A stretch of 64,000 bases of DNA from Lampris incognitus (GCF_029633865.1 NC_079222.1:35641327-35705326); one strand, 5' to 3'; shown: positions 35,756 to 49,817, counted from the first letter of the stretch. Numbers and translations are program-made. The notes: generated by a model not told the origin, from the letters alone.

Positions 35756-36095
35756 TCTTTCAGCAGGATAATGTGCCCTGCCACACATTATTCAGAAATG
35801 GTTTTAGGAACACGAGGTATTCAAGGTGTTGCCCTGGCCTCCAAATTCTCCAGCTCTCAATCCGGATGAGCATCTGTGGGATGTGCTGGACCGACAAGTC
35901 AAATCCGCTGTGGCGTTCACCTCGCAACTTACAGGACTTGAAGGATCTGCTGCTACTGTTTTGGTGCCCGATACCACAGGACACCTTCAGGGGTCTTGTA
36001 GAGTCCAGGCCTCGGCGGGTCGGCATCGGTTTGGTGGCACTCGTAGGACCAACAGCATATTGGGCAGGTGGTCGTAATGTTTTGGCTCATCTGTG
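35756..36095 (+). pseudogene. Tc1-like transposase C-terminal relic
   Basis: FQQDNVPCHT then, in another frame, LPWPPNSPALNPDEHLWDVL with DRQVKS: the second Asp and Glu of the catalytic triad of a different Tc1 subfamily. The terminal GTCGTAATGTTTTGGCTCAT is the usual 3' end of that family. Frameshifted and truncated. Confidence 0.75.
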
Positions 36096-36491
36096 TATGT
36101 GTGAAGTGTAAATACCGGATACAGTCCTTACCTGTTTAAACTCAGTCTTGCGTGACCCACTCAGTCTGAGCACGAGCATTTACTCGCTGCCTGTAATGTA
36201 AATGGACGGCGCGCCAAAAGAAAACCCGCGTTAACTTCCTGGAGTTATGCTGCCCTCCTCTGGTTTTCTTCTGCAATTACAATGTCTCTCCAAAAAAAAA
36301 TGTGCGGGCCCCAAAACAAATCTCGCTTATGTGAATTCATATAAACATAAGCAAAGCGTAAATATGAACACTGAATATCAAGGAAGGAACATATAGAAGA
36401 CGTAAAACGGAAACGGATGTTAATGAATATATAAAAGTCAACTCTGGCCTTCACAGTCTAGGTGGTATTAAGACCAAGATCCCCCTATTTA

Positions 36492-36686
36492 GGGCGGCAC
36501 GGCGGCGCAGTGGGTAGCGCGGTCGCCTCACAGGAAGAGGGTCCTGGGTTCGAGCCCCAGGGTAGTCCAACCTTGGGGGTTGTCCTCTGTGTGGAGTTTG
36601 CATGTTCTCCCTGTGGTGTCCTCCGGGTGCTCTGGTTTCCTCCCACAGTCCAAAGACATGTAGGTCAGGTGAATCGGCCATACTAA

Positions 36687-36770
<84 letters not shown>

Positions 36771-36920
36771 TGTCGGCCCTGTGATGGCCTAGCGGCCTGT
36801 CCAGGTAGTCTCCCCGCCTGCCGCCCAGTGACTGCTGGGATAGGCTCCACCATCCCTGCAACCCCAGTTGGGATAAGTGGCTGGGGTAATGGATGGATGG
36901 ATGGATGGATGGATGGATGG
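36492..36920 (+). mobile_element. SINE B, full length, with TSD and internal (TG)n
   Basis: Head AGGGCGGCACGGCGGCGCAG, B box GGTTCGAGCCCCAGG, tail GGGATAAGTGGC and a (GGAT)n end. The target-site duplication ATCCCCCTATTTA lies at 36479-36491 and 36921-36933. A (TG)n tract of about 80 bp replaces the short ATTGTCCCTAGGTGTG spacer of the family. Confidence 0.93.
36688..36768. repeat. (TG)n microsatellite inside SINE B
   Basis: About 40 TG units between CTAAATTG and TCGGCCCTG. Confidence 0.97.
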
Positions 36921-37199
36921 ATCCCCCTATTTACACTCACACATTCATACAAAGGCTTTCTTGGTTTAAACATGACAAATACACAGTCAAACACTGTTGC
37001 CCCCTTTACACTTCGGACTCAAAAGGCTTGATCGCAAAGCTTTCATGACACAAAAGAACCGACCCCATCTCCGGAGACAATACTCGTATTTGTGGTTTCA
37101 CGGGCGTTTGTGAGAAGATCTATGACCTGGCTCTACATGTACAACCAATCGTCAGAAATTAGCACGCCGTCGTTACTGGCCGTTGCCTTGATCATGTGT

Positions 37200-38704
37200 A
37201 ACTTTATTGAAAAGATTCTGCGTACAGCATGTGTTTCATAAACAGAGGCCGGATTGTTCTCTTTACACTTTTTCCAAAATAAGAGCTCCATTAGAGACCC
37301 GAACCTTGCCATGCAAGTAGAGTAGATCCTGAGTAAATCTGAGGTCAGCCTCCTTTACCCAAGAAAGGCTGGAGACTGCTTGCACTTTTCTTTTCATTTC
37401 TGTCTTGACATGCACCTATATTACAGTATATTTAACCACACAAGACAACTTAACGACCACATCATCCAACGAGCACAATAGCGCATTTGAAATTCATCTT
37501 GACAGAGCAAATGACACGCGGGAACTGGTTTAGTGTGAAAACTCCCCTAAACTCGGTTCTTAAGCAGGCGGCTGACTGGTCAGTGAGTGACACAATCATC
37601 ATAAACCACCTTGGTTCCATGTGCACTGACAGCAGCGTTCACATCAACGAATTTAACATGTAGATTAAGGTGCGTTTTGGCAAACACTTCACAACAAAGG
37701 CAAAGCTGAACACAGAAAAGGCTACAACTCAGGAGGAAACACTTGAAAGGAAACAAAGAAAACCAGACAACACAACTTGTGCGGCTAAATCATAAGGACA
37801 CAAAAAAAAAAACAAGAATATTGATGTACGTGTTCCAAAGGCAACATCACGTTCCAGAATGCACGGCATTCGTCTCAATACCAAATGCTCCGCCAGGGGG
37901 CAGTGCAGTTAACAGACCCTGTTCTTGTCTATCGAGCTCCTCCACACGTGGAGCACATGGAGTTAAAGGCAACACTACTGTAAGGGTAGGATCGTTAGCC
38001 AATGTGGGTTAATTGATATCATGGTGTACTCGGTGACGTCATATTGTACAATAATCAGGCTTAATTCTTAGAAACAAATAAAAGAGCAGAATGATTAGGT
38101 TAATGAATCGAAGGTACATTCTAATACAAAGCTAAGGGGGCTAACGGTTGCATGGGTGCATCGTCTGTGTACATGCTGAGAGACCAGCTGAGCTACGACA
38201 CGCCCAACCGATTTCACAGGTTAGACTCCGAGCTAACTAGCGTCCATCCACAAAGGACACGCTGGCTTCACACCTGCACCAACATTCATAGAGGCACAGA
38301 AACATGGGTTTTACACACACACGGAAATGGAAAACAAAATAAAAGAACAGAATAAAACACAGCTCTTAAGTAGTAAGTAGGTGAGGGATCCCAGAGTTGG
38401 TCACAAGTGTGCACCAAGTTGTTGAAGGTGTTGGAGTAGCACAGAGGCCTCTGGTCAGGACAGAAGCAAGGCCCTGTTTGGATTTTACCATCATTCTCCC
38501 TCTCCCCCCTATCAAGACAATACATCACAGACTGTGCAAGTAGAAACAGGTCGCCAACCGTTGTGCTGTCAGATTATTCATACAAGGCAGGGGGGGTCTC
38601 TACTCTTAAGCAGGCCAGTTGGCCAAGTAGAAGATGAGCGTCGCATCGTGAGGAAAGGGGCTAGTGGACCGGATGGAGAAATGTGAGCGGGCTGCGGGGG
38701 GAAA
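37200..38704 (-). other. scamp1: probable 3'UTR of scamp1
   Basis: About 1.5 kb after the scamp1 stop shows no recognised repeat. On the - strand an AATAAA hexamer lies at 37208-37203, which would end a 3'UTR of about 1.5 kb. Extent inferred from the hexamer and the absence of repeats. Confidence 0.4.
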
Positions 38705-38854
38705 TCAGATCTGCTCCTTGACAGTCCCATGAGCGGTCCTGGAGGCCGCATTAGCGGCGGCCGTCTGCACCGTCTTATTGGTAATGATGCCGGTAGCAAA
38801 CTCCTGCTGGGCTTTCTCAAAGCTGGCACCAGTGGTACGGTACATCCCGTGTAC
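38705..38854 (-). CDS. scamp1: scamp1 exon 9 (C-terminal tail and stop)
   Basis: 150 bases after acceptor TTCTTCCAAG: 49 residues and a TGA stop. It begins [20 protein letters not shown], followed by [20 protein letters not shown], and ends KEQI. Human SCAMP1 ends in a similar alanine-rich tail and QI. The tail after NAAS is shorter than in human. Confidence 0.94.
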   Translation of the reverse strand, partial: VHGMYRTTGASFEKAQQEFATGIITNKTVQTAAANAASRTAHGTVKEQI

Positions 38855-40773
38855 CTTGGAAGAAGCAACAGGGAGTAGAGGAGAACACAGAAAAACAGAC
38901 AAAAGAATGGACAGTTGAGTAGGAAGGAAGGCAAACGGGTGATGAGATGAATGAAAACTTGCCAGACTTCAACAATATGTCCGATTGTGTTAAGAGAAAG
39001 AAAGTTTGCTTTTTTTTTTGTTTACCTTTTTGAAAAGGATGAGTGACATGACAGCCAGGGAAGTAAAGAGAGCAGCAATAAGGATCATGATGATACCCAC
39101 TGGGATGTTCTTATTCAGGCCCATTAGAGCGGAGATCCAGCCACTGAATAAGAGAAAGATCATCACACCACAAAATATTCATACAAACTGATGAATGGTA
39201 TTGGTATGAAAAAAAATACTGTTTTAAAGGATTAAAAAAATTTTTTTTAAAAGGTCTGTTCTTTTTTGGGGTCTTTTTTGTACCCCCCCCCTTTTCTCCC
39301 CAATTGTATCCGGCCAATTACCCCACTCCTCCGAGTGGTCCCAGTAGCTGTTCCACCCCATCTGTCGATCAGGGGAGGGCTGCAGACTACCACATGACTC
39401 CTCTGATACATGTGGAGTCGCCGGCCACTTCTTTTCACCTGACAGTGAGGAGTTTCACCAGGGGGACGTAGCGTGTGGGAGGATCACGCTATCTCCCCCC
39501 CATCCCCCCCTACCCACTGTACAGGCGCCCCAACCGACCAGAGGAGGGGCTAGTGCAGCGACCAGGACACATACCCACATCCGGCTTCCCACCCGCAGAC
39601 ACAGCCAATTGCGTCTGTAGGGACGCACGACCCAAGCCGGAGGTAACCCGGGGATTTGAACCGCCGATCCCTGTGTTGGTAGGCAACGGAATAGACCGCC
39701 ACGCCACTTGGACGCCAAAAGGTCTGTTCTTAATCTGTGATAGGATGTCTTAAATCATGCTAAAAAATGAAGACAGTGTGATAGAAAACTGCAACTCCGA
39801 GCCCTCGTTTGCTGCATCCTTTTCTGTGAGTAGCTGTAAGAGTCTCCTGCCCTGTTGCCTTACCTGGCCCCCCACCCACTGATGCCAATAGACTGGAGAA
39901 CGTAGATGCCAAACTGAGTGATGTAGACGAAGAAGAAGACAAAGAACCTGAACGAGCTGTCACCCCTGTGGACAGAGAGGAAATGGCAGTCATGAAAACT
40001 GTACATAATAAGGTTTTATATTATCTCTTACCGGTAGGGTTTTTGCAGACAGCGGTTTATCAAGTGGCATCCAATGAAGTGAAACTACCAGTGCTATTAA
40101 CTCCACACCACCGATACCAGTAATTTCAATTAAAAAGCCCGGCATGTGGTTCAGGCAGTTTGTAAGACTTTTTGAGAAAGGTGGTCACCAGTGGCAGACA
40201 GGGAGAAGAAAATGTGGTTGAAATGCAAAGGAAGGGAGGCCGAAGACTCGTCAACAGCAAAAAGCCAGTAATACTGCTTATCACCAGTATTACCGGGAAC
40301 CCGTATACTGTATACAAATGGGGTAAGGTTAGAGAAGGTTAGAAAAGCAGGCTTGTGACCGGAAGGTCGCTGGTTTGATCCCCGGAATGGCAGGGAGCTG
40401 CAGGTTGGGGGAGTGGATCTTGACACCGTGATTTTATTGTGGAAATATACTTTTACTCTTATATTTTATTGTTTACATTTTAATTTCTTTATTCTATTAT
40501 GTCTGTTTTACATATATTTTTATATTCATATGTGTCACTTATTTCATATTGTATTTTAAGCTTGTGCAGCACTGTGGTTCAACTGTTGTTTTAAATGTGC
40601 TATATAAATAAACTTCATTTGACTTGATTTGAGTGAATGAACGGCGCTGTCCCCTCCCTCAATACCCACGGCTGTTGTGCCCTTGAGCAAGGCACTTAAC
40701 CCCCAAACCAACAGCTTCAGCGGAGCTGCTCAATGGCCACCAGTGAAGACTGTGATTGTAGTGGGCAGCTCCC

Positions 40774-40835
<62 letters not shown>

Positions 40836-43800
40836 TAATTAATTGTAAAGTGCTATGAGTGGCTGTTGCAGCTAGAAATGCGCCATAAAAATGCAACTTG
40901 ATTGATGTAATGTAATGTAAATGTACTGTAATGGAGGGAGCTCGGAGTAGAGCCGCTGCTCTTTCACGTCGAAAGGAGCCAGTTGACGTGGTTCGGGCAT
41001 CTGATTAGGATGCCTCCTGGGCGCCTTCCTTTGGAGGTTTTCCAGGCACGTCCAACTCGGAGGAAGGAGACCGCGGGGTAGATCAAGAACTCGCTGGAGG
41101 GACTACATGTCCAGTCTGGCCTGGGAACGTCTTGGGATCCCCCAGGAGGAGCTGGGGGGTGTTGCTGGGGAGAGGGACATCTGGAGTGCCCTACTTAGCT
41201 TGCTGCCACCGCGACCCGATCCCGGAGAAGCAGCTGATGATGAGATGAGATGAGATGAGTTGCAATGTAATGTTTAAATTCTTTCATGAACATAAATAGC
41301 TTCCAATGCTTGGCAATCGGGCTCGCACATTCCCGGGGGTTTCTTCTTCTTTCCTTTCTTTCAACCCACCCCCGCTTACAACAAAATGAATCAAGAGCAC
41401 CCCTCAATGGATAAAAAAAACCCCATCAAATTATAATAAAAGAAGCATCACATGCATTATAAGCCATAAACATTACAACCCTCATTTCCTTGCTTTTTTT
41501 ATTTAAACAATAACTGTTAGCCAGTCCAACTCAAATCCTTCCTTTGCATTATACTCCAAGGTCTTCTGCTTATTCTGACTGGGTATCTATGAACAGGTGA
41601 CTGCGACTCAGGGGGTTCAGGGGCTCAGGGCTCTGGGGTTTGTTCAGGATGGATTTCAGTCTGGTCCAGGACATCTTGTCCGCCATCCCTGACTTTCAAC
41701 CCATACGACTGAAAGGGGGTGATCTTCAGCCAACGGTAAAGTCTTACAAAGTTTCTGGTGATGACATGGTCGTTGCCTTTGGCTGTCATCATGGAAGCTT
41801 TAACGGCACCTGGTATGGGCGGGGACTGTAGGCAGGGCATAGCTTCCCTCGTCCTCTTTCAGAACCATAGGAGCAACACAGTACTGCCTGTCAGCATTGT
41901 ATTTCATCCCGTTCTTTGCCTCTGCATCTGCTTGTCGTAGCTTTGCATCAGTCTCAGACTGGAGGGGAAGAGGAGATTCAGGCAGCTTGATTCTGAGGGG
42001 CCTACCAAACAACAGATCAGCAGGAGCCATTCCAGTCGAGCAGTGAGGCGTGGCACGGTAGTTGTGGAGGAACGCATACAGGCTCTGTTTCCATGGACGA
42101 CCTTCAACATGGGCAGCACGTACAGTCTTTTCAAGGGTACGCATAAAATGTTCAGCCTCTGCATTAGCCTGAGGCCACATAGGAGTCATCTTTCTATGTC
42201 TGAAACCCAAGTATGTTGCAAAGTCTGCATATTCTGAGCTTTGGAAAGGTGGGCCATTGTCTGTTTTAACCTCAAGTGGAATGAAGAGAATATTTTGTCA
42301 AGTTTAGGAATTATGGCTCTGGCTGATGTGGACTGCAGAAATTCGACCTCTGAATGCCTGGCGTATTCATCAATGACCACCAAAAGGTAATCACCAGAGT
42401 GAAATTCACCACAGAAATCCACACCAACTTTTTCCCACGGTGATGATGGCAGATCAGACATGCGGAGAGGTTCTTGAGTTTGATTGGGCACAACAGCCTG
42501 ACATGGGATGCAGCCAGCTATCATGGTTTCTACTTGTTTGTCAATGCCAGAGAACCAAACCTTCTCTCTGATCAACTTCTTTGTTTTGACCACCCCCTGG
42601 TGGCCTTCATGTGCAAATAATATTGCTCTGTTTTGTAAAGAATGGGGGACAACAATCCTTGTGCCCTGTAGCACAGTTTCATCAGTAGCGGTCACTGTCA
42701 GTTTATCCTTGATTTTCTTGAATTACATTAGAGCAGCAATATCAACTCCTTCAGCAAAAGCCTGCTTTTTAGACAGCAACCTCCCACAAACCTTCTTTGA
42801 TGAGTCGAATGACTTTGCATAGAGTGGGGTCAGTTGTGGTTGCATCTTGAATTGCAGCCAGTGTCATTACCTTATGGACAGCTTTTGCAGAAATAAAGTT
42901 CACGTATTCTTCCGCTTGTCTTTCAGTGTTTGACACGTCCTGAAAGAATTGTGATACTTGTGCAGGGCGGCGTATAGTCTGCCAGGTTGTCCTTACGAGA
43001 CTTGTAATGGACTGTGTAGTTGTAAGGCTGCAGACATAGACTCCAACATTCTATGTAAGCAGGTGGCTTGGACTGAGGGTTGTTGAAAATCCATTCCAAA
43101 GGTTTCTGATCACTGACAAGGGTAAAGGGTGTGATAGTAGTCAAGTGTTTCCCCTGCTAGTTGTTTAGCTTGTCTGAATTTTTAAGTCTCATGGGCTATG
43201 TTCATTTTAGGGGAGAAGTACTCACTCAGTTTGTCTTTTGTGCATTTATAGTCCTTTGCTTCCCTGGTATTGGTGAGCGTATCAAATATGTCCTGTACAG
43301 GGGTGTTCACGTAGCGTAGCAGTCTATTCCGTTGCCTACCAACATGGGGATCGCCGGACCGAATCCCCGTGTTACCTCCGACTTGGTTGGGCATCCTAAA
43401 GACATAACTGGCCGTGTCGGTGGGTGGGAAGCCGGATGTGGGTGTGTATCCTGATCGCTGCACTAGTGCCTCCTCTGGTCGGTTGGGGCACCTGTTCGGG
43501 GGGGGGGGGGGTAACGTTATCTTCCCATGTGCTTCAATGTCAGGTGAAAAGAAGGGGCTGCTGACTCCAAATGTATCGAAGGAGGCATGCGGTACTCTTG
43601 AGCTCCCCTCAGATCGGCAGAGGGGGCGGGGCAGCGACCAGGGCGGCTCGGAAGAGTGGGGTAATTGGCCAAGTTGGCCAAGTACAACTGAGGGAAAAAA
43701 AGAGGGGGGGAAAAAAGCTAAAAAAAAATGTCCTGTACAGCTTCCCCTGCATAATGTAGAAGCATTGCACGTTTTCTTGTATCATCCTTTACATCTAGAG

Positions 43801-46800
43801 CAATTATGAAGTTTTCAAAACGCAGCAACCACCTCTGGACAGATGAGTTCTGATCGTCACTGATATCAAACGCAGGGAACGACAGCAATGCAGCAGCCAT
43901 GTTTTTGGAAAAACAAAAGTTTGAATCCTTGCTGGCAATGTAAAGTTCTAAAATCAAATTCCAAAACAGCAATGCAATGTTTAAGTTCTTTTACGAATGT
44001 ACATAGCTTCCAATGCTTGGCAATGTAAGGATGGGCAACATGATCCAGAAAGGGCCAGTGTGGGTGCAGGTCTTTGTTCCAGCCACGCAGTTACACACCT
44101 GATTCTATTAGCCAACCAACAGTCTTTGCTAAGCACCTTGATTTGTAAACTCAGGTGTGTAACCGCTTGGTTGGAACAAGACAATTGGTTGACTAATAGA
44201 CTCAGGTGTGTAACTGCTTGGTTGGAACAAAGACCTGCACCCACACCGGCCCTTTCTGGATCACGTTGCCCATCCCTGGCTTGCACATTCCTGGGGGTTT
44301 CTTCTTCTTCCTTTCTTTCAACCCACTACCACTTACAACAAAATGAATCAAGAGCGCCCCTCAATGGATACATCAAATTACAACACAAGCAGGATCACAT
44401 GCATTATAAGCCATAAACAGTACATGTATGTTTGTGTTTTACCTGAAAGCCCCATACAGTGGTCTGTACCAACAAACGAAAGAGCAAGGTGTGAAGATTA
44501 TGAACCAGAGGATGGCCAAGCCAAAGTCCACTCCTCGAGCTGAATCCACACAGAACCAGGCCAGGCAGCCAAACATGTTTGCAAGCAGCGTCCCAGTATG
44601 GACTGGAGGATTACATCACATAGAGAGCGAGAGAGAGAGAGAGAGAGGAAGAAAAAAAAAAAGAACAAATCACTTGGGGAAGATTTACTGAATGTGGGAA
44701 AATGACATACCAGTGATATTTAACTGTATCAGTTAGAACCAGTACAGTAGTCTTGAAAATGGCCTACTAGAGATACTGGCCAGTGCCCTAAAGTCTTGCC
44801 AAGTGTGACTGATGAAGTAACGCATTAGAAAAGAGAGAAGCCTGTCCCTTAATAATTCAACATGCAATGCCTTATACCAGAGGGAGTGAAAAGTGGAACA
44901 AGGCACAACTGAATAATTTACTATATTAACTTCCTGAGGGTGACAATAATGGCATGATCATAGGCACTACTTAGACATGTGAAAAGCTGCAGAGGGTCTG
45001 TGTAGCAGAAGGGCTGGGATTTTACACCACAGAGAGGAATCTGACAGCCCCCTTCTGCACCACATTCCCCGAATCGAGGCCCGGGTGCAAAGAAGATAAG
45101 GAGGATAGAGAAGTACTGCTGCATGTGTTGATCCTCGAGCTTAAAACCTTCCCCTTTTCGCAGGTTTTGAAAATATTGGTTTGGGCCTGTTATCTGCACA
45201 AAGGCTTGGATGAAAGCCTCCCTTTTATCAAACTAAATAAATAAATATCACAGCATTCACCGTTTCTATAGCAAAAGAATTAGCGGGAGGGGAACAAGCT
45301 TTGGTCCTGGGATTGTCTGCCTCTGAATGACCCGTCTGACTAACTGAATCATCTGACCAGGTCACGTTACCCCTCCACATGACTTCACCATGCGCCCTAA
45401 TCACGTGGATAAAGGATTTCATGGAAAATCCATTCACTCGCAGTTTCACTGACCCACAATGCATTTTTACTTTTAACATTAAAACTGAGAAGTGACGGCT
45501 GAACGAGGAGGTAAAACACGAGGCTTCTTACAGGGACGGCGGCCTCCGTAAAATAGGCTGATGAATAAATAATAGTAAATGATAGATAAAAATGAACACT
45601 ACAACTAGGCTATATTACCAATACGCTACAATAAAAGTAGCAATATCTCGCGCCGCTGTCTCATTGGCCCACTCAGCACAAGACAATATAATATAAAGAC
45701 ACGGCTATCACAGAGAATAATGACCCCAACACGAGAGAGTTACACGTCCACTCAACAGCTCAGCGAGCGCCGGGTGGACGGGTTCACAAGCTTAAGACAA
45801 ATTAATCCCTAATGTCATACGGTACTCTCACAGATGCGGGTGCACTCAAAACTAAGACAATATCTAACCCCAATAAAAAAAAAAAAAAAGATTATCAACA
45901 ACAATATTTCAGCCTCAGGAGGAGTAAAGCAAGTTATCGGCTTAATGTGGCCTTATGAAAATGGTTTGTGTATTAGTAAAGTGACAGACGTTACTGCATT
46001 TGTGTTTGCGGATAGTGACAAATAAGCTAATGCAGTTTAGCAGCAAGTGACTGATCCCCTTTCAGCTTTAGATTTTAGAATAGTCAGAAGAGCTCTCCAG
46101 CTCTACATGTTCAAACAAACTTCTGCATCGTCTATATAATATATATTATAATATATATAATCAATGCTGTAATGACAGCTAAGCCAACCCATTTATTTAT
46201 TTGGACACCCCCCCCCCCCACACACACGTTTTTTCTCCTCAGTTGTATCCAGCCAATCAATTACCCCACTCTTCCGAGCCACCCCGGTCGCTGCTCCACC
46301 CCCTCTGCCTGGTAGGCAACGGAATAGACCGCTACACCACCCAGACACCCGAGGGGGGGGGTTGATCTCAATATGCATTTTCTACCACACCTTAGAAAAA
46401 GCATTATTTTCTTTCTGTGATTGTTTTTTGTTGAACTTATCATGAGGGCAATCAGCTCTCCCATCCTAGGCTCATACCAACAGCTTTCAGCTCCAAACAT
46501 GTGAAAAAGTGTTACTACCCCTTTAAAATGTTAGGATAGCAATTGGTTAGTGAGCACCCAGTGTTGTGTGTGTGTGTGTTAAGGATCCAACACTCACACA
46601 TCCAGAGGTAGTACATGATCTTGACCGTCTTCTGGAACTCAACAGGAATGTCCACCGTGATGTCATGATAAAAACAGGGTCCCACCGGGAACTTCTCTGG
46701 TAGGGGGGGCCAGTTGTTTTTCCTGCCTAACACAGGGAAATAAAAAGAAAACAGTAATTATAGACGAGATAGATTTAGGAGTTTTATAGACACCACCACA

Positions 46801-47403
46801 TTAGACTGCAGAAGGAATCCCCCCCCCTTTTCTCCCCAATTGTACTTGGCCAATCACCCCGCTCTCTGAGCCGCCCCGGTTGCTGCTCCACCCCCTCTGC
46901 CGATAGCCGCTTCTTCTCACCTGACAGTGAGGAGTTTCACCAGGGGGACGTAGCATGTGGGAGGATCACGCTATTCCCCCCGGTTCCCCCTCCCCCCTGA
47001 ACAGGCGCCCCGACCGACCAGAGGAGGTGCCAGTGCAGCAACCAGGACACATACCCACATCCGGCTTCCCACCTGCAGACATGGCCAATTGTGTCTGTAG
47101 GGACGCCCGAACCAAGCCGGAGGTAACACAGGGGGATTTGAACCAGCGATCCCCGTGTCGGTAGGCAACGGCATAGACCGCCACGCCACCCGGGCGCCCC
47201 CTGCAGAAGAAGTCTTTAGTCAGCATTTGTGAGCAAGCTAGTTTGTGGCAGAAACAACTGTGTTTATGTCAGTGGACGAGGCCGACCTCCCGAGGCACTG
47301 AGCGACTGCATTTCCCTCTCTCGGCGATCCAGCTCAGCAGCCTTCCTCTCCAGCTCTTCCTGTCTCCTCAACAGCTCGGCTGCTGCCCACGACTGATCCT
47401 TCA

Positions 47404-47434
<31 letters not shown>

Positions 47435-48270
47435 TTCATCTGCATGAAAGACGAACGCCTGTGTCTGTTTGAGACATTTTATTTTTTTATTGTGTTTTGA
47501 GCTCCTCGTGCAACTTCCAACACAAGCAGCAAAAGTAACAGGACAGACACTCACAGCGGCTGTCTAAAATGAGCGGCCATCTGCATGTCGCTGCAAGTCT
47601 CGAGTCTCCAATTATGCTCGATACTCTACGCGACTTGCATGCAAACTGGATCCGGATACGATTTTATCCAAATGTCATTAAATCTGTCATAAACGTGTCT
47701 CCGTTAACCGGATACAAATCTCAGTACACTCCCTTGGCACTTTCCCACGCAATATTTGGAGCGACTCTCCAGTCGAGCGTTTACCTTCTGTCAGGCGTGC
47801 CTGCAGAACGCCATCTTTAGTCCTGCCAAGTCTCACTCTCACTCTCACACAGAAAAACTAATTAAGTAAACTGCCGAACAGGCGGGTGATCTCCGGCATG
47901 TTGACGATGTGGAGAGACGAGGGTTATGCAAATAATCAGTCCATTTACAACGGTCCGCAGAACAAAAGGGGACAAGACATGTTCACAGAGGGAAGTGTCA
48001 AGCTGAACCTAAAGCTAATTAACAGTACCTGTGTGTGAGCTTGTGTGTAGGCCGGGGGCTTCTCCGAGGGTCTCATGATGGCAGGCTGCGTGCCGGCTGT
48101 GTGTGCTGCAGGTTTCGGTGCCATACTTTGGGAAACCTGGGGAATAGTCACATACATCAACAACCACGTTATTTCACAAAGATAAATAGTCAAGTGTTTC
48201 AAAGCTCTTTGGTACCAAAGGTCCCTGCGGTACTTCCCTCTTAAATAACCACCGTCATCATAACTGTCAT

Positions 48271-48351
<81 letters not shown>

Positions 48352-48506
48352 TCTATACGAACATTATCTATTATCCATCCACCCATCCATTATCCAAACC
48401 ACTTATCCTGCTCTCGGGGTCACGGGGATGCTGCAGCCTATCCCAGCAGTCATTGGGTGGCAGGCGGGGAGACACCCTGGACAGGCCGCCAGGCCATCAC
48501 AGGGCC

Positions 48507-48577
<71 letters not shown>

Positions 48578-49758
48578 GCAAAACTATACTTGTGGGGCCC
48601 CTCATTGACTACATTCATGTCGTAGCCCTTAACCCTAACCTTAACCACGCAAACTACATGCCTAACCCTAACCCTAACCCTGATTCTAACCTTAAGCCTA
48701 AAACCAAGTCCTAACCCTAAAATACACCCTTTTACTTGTGGGGCCCCATAAAATAGTCCCACAAGTTAGGGGGTTTCTGGTTTTTCTGGTCCCCATTAGG
48801 ATAGTTAAACATGGTACACACACACACACACACATTTCATCTGCATGAAAGACGAACGCCTGTGTCTGTTTGAGATGTGCCAAATTCTTCGTGAGCTCGT
48901 AGTTCCCAGTACTCTAAATACTCCCTCCTTCAGTGAGCTGGAGTAATGACACTTCGACGGCACATTTTTTTTTTATTGTGTTTTGAGCTCCTCGTGCAAC
49001 TTCCAACACAAGCAGCACAAGTAACGGGACAGACACTCACAGCGGCTGTCTAAAATGAGCGGCCATCTGCATGTCGCTGCAAGTCTCGAGTCTCCAATTA
49101 TGCTCGATACTCTACGCAACTTGCATGCAAACTAGATCCGGATGCGATTTTATCCAAATGTCATTAAATCTGTCATAAACGTGTGTCTCCGTTAACCGGA
49201 TACAAATCTCAGTGCACTCCCTTGGCACTTTCCCACGCAATATTTGGAGCGACTCTCCAGTCGAGCGTTTACCTTCTGTCAGACGTGCCTGCAGAACGCC
49301 ATCTTTAGTCCTGCCAAGTCTCACTCTCACTCTCACACAGAAAAACTAATTAAGTAAACTGCCGAACAGGCGGGTGATCTCCGGCATGTTGACGATGTGG
49401 AGAGACGAGGGTTATGCAAATAATCAGTCCATTTACAACGGTCCGCAGAACAAAAGGGGACAAGACATGTTCACAGAGGGAAGTGTCAAGCTGAACCTTA
49501 AGCTAATTAACAGTACCTGTGTGTGAGCTTGTGTGTAGGCCGGGGGCTTCTCCGAGGGTCTCATGATGGCAGGCTGCGTGCCGGCTGTGTGTGCTGCAGG
49601 TTTCGGTGCCATACTTTGGGAAACCTGGGGAATAGTCACATACATCAACAACCACGTTATTTCACAAAGATAAATAGTCAAGTGTTTCAAAGCTCTTTGG
49701 TACCAAAGGTCCCTGCGGTACTTCCCTCTTAAATAACCAGCGTCATCATAGCTGTCAT

Positions 49759-49817
<59 letters not shown>

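Larger units (their letters stand above)
41271..44424 (-). mobile_element. Ty3/gypsy-like LTR retrotransposon remnant
   Basis: The LTRs are 41271-41477 (3') and 43978-44424 (5', enlarged by a foldback insertion). They share TTCCAATGCTTGGCAAT, ACAAAATGAATCAAGAGC and CATGCATTATAAGCCATAAA, with TG...CA ends read on the - strand. A purine-rich tract precedes the 3' LTR (revcomp of 41478-41500). Order on the - strand: gag, RNase H, integrase. Most of protease and RT is missing between about 43180 and 43145. Flanks TGTAA and TGTAT may be a decayed TSD. It lies in scamp1 intron 6, sense to the gene. Confidence 0.85.

Noticed and set aside
41800..42695. Functional integrase gene
   Set aside because: Frameshifted and part of an LTR element lacking most of protease and RT.
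45228..45479. 83-codon frame on the - strand in scamp1 intron 5
   Set aside because: No homology recognised, no proper splice sites, and exons 5 and 6 join in frame without it.
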